Shown here: in pieces, positions 1 to 10,382 of the stretch | Layout of the letters: each line of letters opens with the position of its first letter | Numbering within the stretch: position 1 is the stretch's first letter | From: Pelargonium nanum | Taxonomy: Eukaryota; Streptophyta; Magnoliopsida; Geraniales; Geraniaceae | Direction: 5' to 3' | DNA: 23,039 nucleotides | Assembly (NCBI GenBank): GCA_036897485.1 | Contig: JAYMTF010001500.1 | Location: 1-23,039 of the forward strand | Notes under the pieces: generated by a model | Told to the model about the DNA's origin: nothing | Database searches by the model: none | What the model saw: only the letters and a program-made list of their open reading frames with translations | Translations under genes and position numbers: made by a program

Positions 1-440
1 ACTTCTCAATTATTGCAAAGTAGAGAGAGAAAAACTGACTTTTTTTATGATTTGGAACAATATTATTGGGTGTGCAGCAACTTTTGCAGGTGTATAAGTA
101 TTCCCAAACAAGGCCTAAATCTTCTAAAGCTCTTCACGTCTCGTTCAAATAAATCTTCACTGAGATCACATCATTACTACATTTGAGTTATAATCATCAC
201 TGTAGTTTCATAATAGGCTGGGTCGGACATTTAATTGCTTCGATTGAATGATCAGGAAGATGTTCTATTCATATTCTATACAAAAGATAGACTACACATG
301 TTCAAATTCAAATTCAAGACATGAAATGATTTATTACCACTTTTGTTAGTCAGGACTGTTACATTCATCATTTTATGTGCCTAAACACATCACTTATTTT
401 CTCAATTTGCCCAAATACGCAGCAAATAACATTCGCGATT
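1..440. other. AT-rich flank downstream of the vicilin-like gene
   Basis: I see no convincing coding region here. The stretch is AT-rich and has stops in all frames. It is the 3' flank of the minus-strand vicilin-like gene. Confidence 0.6.
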
Positions 441-446
441 TTTATT
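441..446 (-). terminator. Candidate polyadenylation signal of the vicilin-like gene
   Basis: The minus strand reads AATAAA here, about 80 nt beyond the TAG stop at 526-528. That is a normal distance for a plant 3' UTR. Plant signals are loose, so this is a candidate only. Confidence 0.4.
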
Positions 447-525
447 CGCAACACACTCGTAAACAAAAACAAAACAGCAACAAACTAAAGAAACCTCATG
501 GTTTAGACCCAAAAAAAAAAACCTC

Positions 526-3181
526 CTAAGCAAAACCCATATTCCCAATATTCTTGATCACCTTCAGATACATTTGCTTCTTCTCCTTCCTATCCTCCTC
601 CTCTTCCTTCACCGTCTTCTCCGGCGTCGAAGCCGATCGCGATGGCAAGATCACAGACTCTCGCTGCGCGTCAATGAACCTTCTCATCTTGTCCTCGCTC
701 GTGCCAAAAGCCGCCGCGAGCTCCGGACTCCGCAATGTCTGGAGAATGGAGCTCCGTCCGGCCAAGAACTGTGGCCGGTTCTTGCGGGCCGACGTCGTGA
801 ACCCGAAGAACTCGAACGGACCGGTTCTTGATGCGATTTGGCAGAACGGGAAGTATCTTGGCACCCAGAAAATGTCTCCTTCTCGCACCTCAGCTTTCAT
901 GGCGCGAGTTCCGTTCGGGAACACGATCTGGATCGTACCGGATCCTCTCAATACGACGCCGTACTCCGTCGCCGTTGGGTTCACATGCGGTGCCATCATC
1001 GACCCCTGTTTAGTAATAAAGAGACTTTAAATTTGAATCAAACTTGGGAAAAAAGGTCTAGCTTAGTCTTTGAACTATACAAGTGTCGATTTAATCCATC
1101 AACTATCAATCGAGTCAATTTAGTCTAAAGTTTTACTTATCGTGTCAATTTCGTCCAAATGATTTCAGAAACCGAAGACATTCTGTCAAATCTATAGACG
1201 AAATCCGTCAAATATTACACGTAAACAGAAACTAACGGATTTCGTCAGTAGATTTAACATAATGTCTTCTTAATTAACACGATTGAATAACCTTTGAAGT
1301 AAATTGACTATATTAATTGATTAAAGACTATATCGGCACGTTACAATGACACGTTTTATTGGTTTCGTCAATAGATTGGACGGGCAGTTTTAATGACACG
1401 TTTTAGTGATTTCGTCAGTAGATTTGACGGAGTGTCTCTCTGAGAGAGTTTTTGAAAACATTTGGAATAAATTGACACAATTAAATAACCTTTGAACTAA
1501 ATTAACTCGATTTATAGGTAAATGACTAAATCGGCCCGTTTCTCGATAGTTCAGATATTAAATTGGACATTTCTCCGTCAAAATTTGATTAACAATTTGT
1601 TAATTCAAAGTTCAAAGTGGTAATTAATTACCGCAGTGAGGTTGACGAGGTAGACTCCGATGCCGGAGTGCTTGAGAGGAGAGTAATCGGAGCCGTCTAG
1701 AGCGACGCTCCATCCATACGCGTTCTTGAAATCGGGACTGCGCTTGTAAATGTTGTACGAGTCCGGAGATTTTCCGGTCGTCCACTCACTCTTTTTCTTG
1801 TTTCCGTCGCCGGAAAACAAAGAATTCAAGAGCTTCCTCCATGACCACACTGTGGATTCCTCTGCTTCTTGCTGATCAGACTCTTCTCGTTCTTGCAAAT
1901 CCACCATGCTCTTCACTTGTTCGAGCCTGTCCTGTTCTTTCAGTTCCAAGAACTTTTTCCAGAAGCTTGGCGCGTGAGAATCTGATATGTACACAATTGG
2001 ACCCTGTTGCTGTCTGCTCATAATATCCTTGATTTCTGATGTTGTGACCTGTTTCATTTATATATATATATATATATATATTTTTATATCAATATCTTGT
2101 TAATCTTTGGAAAATGTTAACATTAATCTTCAATTTTATGATAACCAGATTGATCTATTACATTATAGGCAGCTGCAAGCGTTGCAGTATCGAATCCGGC
2201 GAGTATAGATGAGGGATAGGTTCCTCCGGCAATGGAGAATGACTGAAAAATGCACAAATATAAATTAAATAAAAAGTTAAAAAATGCTAATTAAATAGTA
2301 AAATTTTGAACTTAAATAGTTGTCAATCATCTATTTTATATATTTTTTATTGATTTTTTCAAGATTTATCTCCACTTTTACATTATTTTTGGTTGATTTG
2401 AATAATATGTGCTTGTACTGGTTTCTTCCATGTTTTGGGTAATTTCTTAACATGTTCAAATTATAATTATACTCGTCGCGACGAGATTGTTGGTCGCGAC
2501 GAGTATAATTATAATTTGATATACACATGGTTGTTATATAAACTAATGTACCTTTAGAACACCCCAACCCAAGCTCTCTTCAGGGTCAATGCTGCAAATA
2601 ATGTTGAGTCTCTGTCCCTCCCCTGTATTCACCAAGTAGAAAACAGAGCCCGCCGGTACTCTGTAAATGTCTCCGATCTTCAACCTCCTCTCGACCAGCT
2701 CGTCTTTGTATATCAATCCAATCCTGGCCTCCCCTACACAAAACCCATCATCACAAAAACAAATCAATTCACTAATTTGACCCAAAACAGACCAAACATC
2801 AATTGATCAAACCGTACCTCTCCTGATAAAGATGATAAGATTCGAGTCAAGATACTGAGGAGTGAACAGAGTCTTCGGCTCCATAGTGATGAACCCAATG
2901 TGCATTGGCTTTTCCGTGAATTTGGGTCCCAATCCGTAGTTGAAACCCTCCACCACTCTCATCTCTCCGGCGTCGGTTTGGACCACGCGCTTGGAGTGTT
3001 GCAGCAAGAACAGGTCCTCTGTTTCTTTTTCTGGATACTCTGGTGTTCTTCTTTTTCTGTACTTGTAGTCTTCGTCTTCTTCTTCTTCGGGGTAGGGCTG
3101 TTTGTAGGAGAGAGCTGTGGAGACTCCATAGCAGAGCAGTAGAGCTGCTAGGAGGAGCAAGAGGGTGGTTCTGTTTCTCAT
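526..3181 (-). CDS. Vicilin-like seed storage protein (two-cupin, secreted)
   Basis: This is a seed storage-type 7S globulin, probably made in seeds and sent through the secretory pathway to storage vacuoles. The CDS joins 3181-2818, 2733-2552, 2242-2162, 2048-1632 and 1005-526 and gives 507 aa. The ATG at 3181 was chosen because it starts a clear signal peptide (MRNRTT, then LLLLLAALLLC). An upstream in-frame M at 3277 adds no signal-like sequence. A Glu/Asp-rich stretch follows (PEEEEDEDY), as is common in vicilins. The N-terminal cupin spans about residues 65-240. The C-terminal cupin spans about 310-440 and contains PHVNPTATEYG (H355, N357, E362) and GDIFWVP. The acidic tail (EEEEDRKEKK) ends in KVIKNIGNMGFA. 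Length and motifs match the Arabidopsis At2g28490-type vicilin-like proteins as I remember them. All introns are GT-AG. The substrate or ligand, if any, is unknown. Confidence 0.93.
1044..1580. mobile_element. MITE-like inverted-repeat element in vicilin intron 4
   Basis: The last vicilin intron (1006-1631, 626 bp) is much longer than its other introns. Most of it is a repeat with imperfect inverted ends of about 50 bp. The left end contains CTTTGAACTAT and CGATTTAAT. The reverse complement of the right end contains ATCTGAACTAT and CGATTTAGTC. Inside, a GATTTCGTCAGTAGATTT motif recurs near 1234 and 1411, with a close variant near 1366 and an inverted copy near 1179-1210. The target-site duplication is unclear (AAATTTGA occurs near both ends), so the superfamily is not assigned. 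Confidence 0.6.
2057..2081. repeat. (AT)n microsatellite beside a vicilin splice acceptor
   Basis: An uninterrupted TA/AT dinucleotide tract runs here, just upstream (minus strand) of the 3' splice site of exon 4 at 2050-2049. It occupies the place of a normal polypyrimidine tract. Confidence 0.9.
2456..2519. repeat. Perfect 27-bp inverted repeat (hairpin) in vicilin intron 2
   Basis: Arms 2456-2482 and 2493-2519 are exact reverse complements, with a 10-nt loop (GAGATTGTTG). The arms combine an AT-rich outer part with a GC-rich core (CGTCGCGAC). The core with part of the loop is itself palindromic (CTCGTCGCGACGAG, 2472-2485). It lies wholly inside the intron at 2243-2551. Confidence 0.95.
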
Positions 3182-3228
3182 TGTGGTTGTGCTCTGTTTC
3201 TGTGATCTTGAGGTCTTGTAATGGCTCT

Positions 3229-3280
3229 GTATATGAAGGAGAGGGGTGGAGAGAAAATGGTGACGCGTGTGAGGCATGCA
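3229..3280 (-). promoter_or_regulatory. Likely seed-type promoter of the vicilin-like gene: TATA, RY and CE3-like motifs
   Basis: On the minus strand a TATA-like CATATACA lies at 3236-3229, about 48 nt before the ATG. About 40 nt further upstream there is an RY element, with CATGCA on the plus strand at 3275-3280 as part of GCATGC. It directly abuts a CE3-like sequence (ACGCGTGTGAGG, plus strand 3263-3274). RY motifs bound by B3 factors (ABI3/FUS3 type) together with ABA-response coupling elements are typical of seed storage promoters. The positions are seen; the function is inferred. Confidence 0.5.
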
Positions 3281-3649
3281 AATGTGGAAGGTTTGGTGTC
3301 GAGTTCTGGCGGAGACAGCGCTTGGGTAGTTGGGTTTGGCTTTGATATTTGCATTTCCGGTAACACGCTCGGATGAGACTGACTTTGGCTTCGGATTCGG
3401 ACTCGCGAAGATTCGGCAGACTTGCGTGTCAGGTCATCAAATATTTTGATTTAGCGTTTTGCTTGCTATGCTCATGTAATTTAAGTGGTTAAGTATCAAT
3501 TTGTTTATAAATGAGTTAACGTGTCGGTCGACAAAGATGCTCGAAGTCAAAATCTCAAATAAAATTGAAAGCGTTAAAATAATTTGTCCAACAAATTTTG
3601 GTTGCTCACTTTTAAAAATCAAGTTACAAAATTCATTTTATTAGATAAA

Positions 3650-3960
3650 TTATGGAGGACTACATTGTACTTGTCACATTTTGCAATAACTGCTTATAAT
3701 TTTTTTTTAATTTTATAGAACTATTTTCAACTCATTTCGTCACTTAATTTTGACGATTTTTTTATATGCTAATTTTGCCATTCTTGTAAAAAAAATTGTA
3801 ACTATAGACTACCATGTACTTGTCACATTTTTGAAAAGTTACGTCAAAATTAATTGACGGAATGAGTTAAAAATAGTTCACAATAGTTTAAACTCACGTA
3901 AACAGTTTAAAATATTGATTGCAAAATAATACAAAGTACGTGACAGTGATATGTAATTAT
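3650..3960. mobile_element. MITE-like long inverted repeat in the divergent spacer
   Basis: Segments 3718-3755 and 3843-3880 are near-perfect reverse complements of about 38 bp (GAACTATTTT, AACTCATT, TTAATTTTGACG). The similarity continues outward more weakly on both sides: ATTTTGCAAT, and GTACTTGTCAC against GTCACGTAC. This gives a foldback of about 300 bp. A direct copy of GTACTTGTCACATTTT also occurs at 3668 and 3814. No open reading frame is present, so it is a non-autonomous element. I could not fix a target-site duplication. Confidence 0.6.
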
Positions 3961-4140
3961 CACGATATTTTTGTAGAAACAATTCTCGATCCAATTATTA
4001 AGCGAACCCAAGTGTATATACGGCATGTCGTTTCATTTCAAAAAATTGAAATGTCGAGCAAAAACAAGTAGCCGTTTGGCACGACGGTCTCAACGGTCAC
4101 TTCCGTCTCCACTCTCCTTCCCACCCGATCGCCGACCATA

Positions 4141-6813
4141 ATGTCCGATTCGACCCTCTACAGCGACACCGTCCATGACTGTAACGACAACATCAACAGC
4201 AACATCAAGAAGAAAAATTCAGTTCCTTTCGTGCCTGAGATCCCAATCGAGATCGTGAGCGACGAAGAAATGGCTCTAATTGAAGCTGCTTTTGCTGCTG
4301 CTTGCTCCTCCATCCCACCAGCGCCTTCTCGCCCCTCTCTGTTCTCTGCTCAGATTCACAGAAACTTCGGGTCGATTCAGTCAATTACTGGTCTTTCCAA
4401 GAAGAGGGTTCCGGGTTCGTGTTCAACCCAACCCGATATCGAGGATTCGGGCCATTTGACCCAGAAGAAGACCAGAGTGGTCGTCGATTCGTTGTTGCAA
4501 CGGTTCCGAAAGAACAGGGGCTTGTCTGTGACTGATATTACGGCCACGGTATGATTTTTCTTTTTCTGGGTTTCTCTTGGAAATTGGAAATTGGAAATTA
4601 GGTTTATGGATTTAGGAAAATGGTTTTTTTTTTCATTGTAAGAATTTGAAATATTTGTCCTTTCGAATTATTCTTGTTGGGGGCTATAAAATTTATTCTT
4701 AAATTAACCTTTTTGTTGTTTCAATTCATGGAAGTTGACCCAAATTGATATAAAATTGTGCCCCAATTGATGTTTACAATAGGAATGGTGTGAGAAACAA
4801 ATGGAGTTTGTTCTCCTTGTTGGCAAGAAAAAACCCAGTAAAGCTATGCAAAGAGGCAGTGCTCGCCACACGAAACTCGAAGAAGAGGTAAGCTTTTATA
4901 AATTTTAAGTTTCGTGTATTTGTTGATTTCTCAATGTTAAGGTTAGTGTTTTGTGACTCTAGGTTCCGTGTTTGTTAAAAAATTTGAGATCAGTGAGCTG
5001 CACTTTATTGGATAATTTCTAGATATTTAAGTTTAATAGTAGAAAATAAACCATTTTCAACAACAGTTAAAGAGAGCATGTTTGTGCATTTGATTCAGTT
5101 AGTAATCTTATTTGCCCTCTTGAAGTTGCATTTTTGATCGATGATCGTTAATCATGTATTTGGAGAATCATTCATGTTCCTCTCTGTGCATACATAATGG
5201 GATGATTGTCATTGCTTGAAAATGGTTCTGTGTAGAGTAGCAAGATTTTTAAATCAAATGAAAAAGAAACCATTTTGAAGAATAGTTAAAGACAGCATGT
5301 TTGTGCATTTGATTAAATTATCATTCTTTTTTGCCCTCTTGAAGTTGTGACTAGTGATTGTCAATCTTGTATTTGGATAAGCATTATACGTTCGATTTAT
5401 ATGCTCATCGTATCTATTTTCCAGGTTGTTACAAGAGTTAAAATTCAGGTTCAATCAATTGAAGATGCATGGGCTCTAAAGTTCATTAACTTTATTACCG
5501 GTGTAAACCAGTTGCTTTTCGATGGCTTGACACGTGAACTGCAAATGTGAGTTTGATCTTTTGTGGTTGAGTCCAAATTTCACCTTTGGCTCCTCTTTGC
5601 ATTGATGCATCCGTATTATCTATTGCTGATAGATTGTACTGATAATATCAGAATAGGCTTCGTTGAAGGTGTATGGATGGTTGGAATAATTGACGAGATC
5701 CGAATGCCCATTATAGGAACACATAGAAACCCGACATTGGTAGACACGAAAACCCGTGTAAGAGATGTACTTCCAAGTGAACCACAACAGAGGAATGGAA
5801 GGTATACATATTAGCCTTTGCAGAAGGATTACGTTATTTTCTATTTTGATTTACTGATTTTTTTTCTCTCTTTTTTTGGCAGGCTTCAATTAATGTGCTA
5901 CAAGTATTTATGGGACAATTTAGCTGCTGATAATTTCCCCACCCAAAAGTTCTACGACTTCTTTAGATTGAACCCTAATTGCATCTTATCTGAAGAGATC
6001 CGAGAGAGCGCAACTAATTCGGGTTTCCCAGCAAAGGTAAATATTTTTTTCTCTTCTCATATTATTAGCAATAATCAGTATGCTGGTAAATAACTTAAAA
6101 TTGACACTTACAAGTTACAATAAAGAATATACTAATTTGCATTGCTTGAGCGCTCTATTATTCTATTCAAATGTTAAGAAATTACTTTAAATACTCATAT
6201 TTTAGCGAAGCATAGAAGCTTATTTCATCTTTTGCCTGTGACTACCAAAAAATCATCCTAAAAGGCTATTGCTCAGCTAATACTATGAATCAATATTTGT
6301 GAAATTGCCAATGCATGTATTCATATAGAGAATCATTATCTAATTGTGAGGGAAGCTTGATTTCTCGGTTCCATCTTCTCATTTGCAGACTCTCGATGAT
6401 GTCGTGAAATACTACATAAATACATGTAGCATCCTGCCTCCTGCTCACAATCAGCTTCTATTGAGGTGAGGACATATAGCTAATGCCAGGATCTTTTGCG
6501 ATATGTTTTTGCAATTTTTTGAATGATCTTTTCAATGATGTTTATGAAAACATGTTAATTGGGCTCACACACACTCCTATGCAGATATGAGTTCCAAAGA
6601 GACAATTCAGTGATTGGTGAAGACGAGTTTACATATGATTCTGTTTGGGTTGAGAGTCAAATTCAGGTCTGTCTCGAGTTCTGGAAGGGAGAGCGAGAAG
6701 CCAATTACACTTCAGAGGAAGAGAGCTGGAAATGCCGGCATTGTCCATTTACTTCTTCGTGTCCTGCAAACACCAAGCCCGACAAAAGTAGAACACCAAG
6801 CCCTACAGCATGA
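4141..6813 (+). CDS. EXO5: Exonuclease V homologue (EXO5/DEM1, Fe-S RecB-type nuclease)
   Basis: In yeast and human relatives this is a single-strand DNA exonuclease for genome maintenance in organelles or nucleus. The CDS joins 4141-4548, 4783-4887, 5425-5546, 5652-5801, 5883-6036, 6389-6465 and 6585-6813 and gives 414 aa. All junctions are in frame and GT-AG. RecB/PD-(D/E)XK nuclease motifs are complete: GIIDE (D226), LVDTKTR (D243, K245) and QLMCYK (Q264, Y268, K269). Four cysteines expected for the 4Fe-4S cluster are present: C139 (EWCEK) and C389, C392, C398 ([10 protein letters not shown]). This matches Arabidopsis At5g60370, annotated as chloroplastic. Here the N-terminus ([16 protein letters not shown]) is acidic and does not look like a transit peptide, so the location is open. 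Intron 2 carries a tandem duplication. Confidence 0.94.
5042..5424. repeat. Diverged tandem duplication in EXO5 intron 2
   Basis: Two related segments start near 5042 and 5261, offset 219 bp. Shared blocks are AACCATTTT, AGCATGTTTGTGCATTTGATT (5075 and 5294), TTTGCCCTCTTGAAGTTG and TTGTATTTGGA-like sequence. The second copy runs up to the splice acceptor at 5423-5424. The first has no equivalent acceptor. Confidence 0.85.
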
Positions 6814-7073
6814 ACATCAGAATCTTGTAAACGATCGAAGCAAACAGCTTTTGTTCAAGAAATAGCTTCTTCACTTGAGGGTATATATTTAAATCATGTT
6901 TGAGACAGGGAGCGAAGAAGACGGGTCCAGGTTTCAAACATTGGACATTGCCAAAAACTTTGCTTGAGATTCAACATATGTGTTTCTTTTACTAGGTTGG
7001 TGTTACTTGTTGAATCATATGATTAGTTTGTGGATACAATCTCCCTGTTGTAACCTTCAACATATCATTGTGT

Positions 7074-7079
7074 AATAAA
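7074..7079 (+). terminator. Candidate polyadenylation signal of EXO5
   Basis: AATAAA lies 261 nt after the TGA stop, in a T-rich setting. It is a plausible 3' end signal. Confidence 0.4.
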
Positions 7080-7254
7080 ACTGAATTGTATCTCTCCCTC
7101 TGAAATTGAAGCTTGCTTGGCTGTTATGTTAATACAATCAGCTTGAACACCATGAATGATATCTAGTCCCAACAAAGTTGACCTATTGAAAATGTTTTCT
7201 CGTCTTCGAAAAAGTACTTACGTTACGTGTGCTCGTAATTTTTAAAAATAGTTT

Positions 7255-7372
7255 TCTCGTTTTGGACTTCTTTTGAGGTCTCGGGTTCAAACCTTCTTGC
7301 CGACAATATGATGTGAAATTTTGGGTTTATAGGAGAGAGCTACCCTTGTTGTGTAGCTTAACCGATAAAAAA
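7255..7372 (+). mobile_element. Possible SINE relic
   Basis: The plus strand has a tRNA B-box-like GGTTCAAACCT at 7284-7294, a GGAGAGAGCTAC block near 7332 and a short A-rich end (GATAAAAAAG) near 7365. The same order, B-box then GAGAGCTAC then A-run, is seen in the well-defined SINE at 21.3-21.45 kb, so these may be distant relatives. No target-site duplication was found. Confidence 0.35.
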
Positions 7373-7431
7373 GAATAGTACTGTCATCATATAAGACCTA
7401 GGGATATCTCCTTGAGGATTGACAACCCTTA

Positions 7432-7625
7432 TTTTTTTTTCGTTTTTATACCATGGGGTTCCAATGCGGGCCCACACACTCGCGGTTGACACCTTTAAGC
7501 CGTTTTACTGCACTCAGACTAATCTTCATTCGAAGTTTGTTCACTAGTTAAAGCTTTAACATGTCCCCATATGTGTGTTGAGTGGGAATTGAACCCAAAC
7601 GCTATTCCAACTCACACATTTGATG
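7432..7625 (-). mobile_element. Possible second SINE-like segment, minus strand
   Basis: The minus strand has an exact B-box consensus (GGTTCAATTCC) at 7595-7585 and would end in an A-run given by the T-run at 7432-7440. No A-box or target-site duplication is evident. It could instead be chance similarity. Confidence 0.25.
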
Positions 7626-7687
7626 ACCCGCTTCCCAAAAGCCCAAATGAAATTTAAGGAGTGGCTGTGAACCCAGAAGTAAAGAAA

Positions 7688-7695
7688 TGGGCCCA
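7688..7695. promoter_or_regulatory. Palindromic site II (TGGGCCCA) motif upstream of AK6
   Basis: TGGGCCCA lies 73 nt before the AK6 ATG. TGGGCY (site II) motifs are bound by TCP factors and are frequent before ribosome-biogenesis and growth genes. A further GGGCCCA is at 7469-7475. Confidence 0.45.
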
Positions 7696-7767
7696 GTAAC
7701 TAATATTTTAACTGAAACAAAACCTAACAGATTCAGCTAAGAAGCAGTAGTGAAGAAGAAGAAGAAG

Positions 7768-9581
<1,814 letters not shown>

Positions 9582-10382
9582 TTTCAGCGATACTGCTCTG
9601 TTCGGTTTGTTTTAGGTTGTTGCCTCAAATTAGCAGTCAAGGGAGAGCATCGGACCTTTGCTTAGCAAGACAATTCACATTGTGAAGCTTTTGGCTTGAT
9701 ATGTGTATGGCATTGTAAGATTCTTATCTGATATGAGGTTTTGTTTATTGTATGCAAGTGAATTTTAAAAAATTAAACCTAAAAGGAAAATGTTTGATTT
9801 TGGGATCTCAACTATTTATTTTTCAATTGTCCTTAAATATTGCTCCAATTTAGTCATTCAACTGGATTGTTTTGTTTCAAATTGGTTCAATCTATATAAC
9901 TTTCAATTTGGTCCTCAAATATTGTTCCGATTTAGTTCTTCAGCTATACTATTTTCTTTCAAATTGGTCCAATCCATAACTGTGGTGGCAATTAAAACAA
10001 TCTAGACATTTTTTAATCGGACAAAATGGATATGATAATTAGGTCCTCAATTTGAGGTCCTAATTGAAATAGAAATGGATAACAATTCCAAACAAAATGA
10101 ACATTTTTCAATTTAGAAAAGTAGATAGAAAACAGTGCCATGAAAATAGAACAAAATAACAAACTTATTCAATGAATATTCAATTGTAAGACTAATCTTT
10201 TTTTCATGGCTCACCAGTTCCATCAAATTTTCACTTTTTCTCTTATAACTGCATCATTAAAACATATAGAAGAGATTGGTTGTAACTATCTGTGTGAGTA
10301 ACAGAGCAAACCTTCGGTTTGGTATGTACAACATAACTATAATTACTATATACAGAACTAAGAAAATGGACCCTTTTTTTAT
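9582..10382. repeat. Convergent AK6/hydrolase spacer with an 80-bp tandem duplication
   Basis: The spacer between the convergent genes holds a diverged 80-bp tandem repeat, 9821-9900 and 9901-9980. Both copies start TTTCAATT and contain TCCTNAAATATTG, TTTAGT and TTTCAAATTGGT. Just after it, AGGTCCTCAATTTGAGGTCCT near 10040 is a short palindrome-like sequence. No gene is seen. The 3' ends of both genes must lie here. Confidence 0.8.

Noticed and set aside
554-1030. Open frame on the plus strand, 158 codons
   Set aside because: It is antisense to the last vicilin exon, whose minus-strand translation is a clear cupin domain. The plus frame has no recognisable motif.
2456-2519. MicroRNA precursor
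   Set aside because: The stem is perfect and the loop tiny, unlike plant microRNA precursors, which have longer stems with mismatches. A transposon-derived foldback is more likely.
2900-3345. Plus-strand open frames opposite vicilin exon 1
   Set aside because: They mirror the acidic and signal-peptide coding region and are low-complexity (Phe/Cys-rich) products.
7750-7767. Lys-rich extension of AK6
   Set aside because: The extension opens with GTG after an in-frame stop. The ATG at 7768 fits the family N-terminus.
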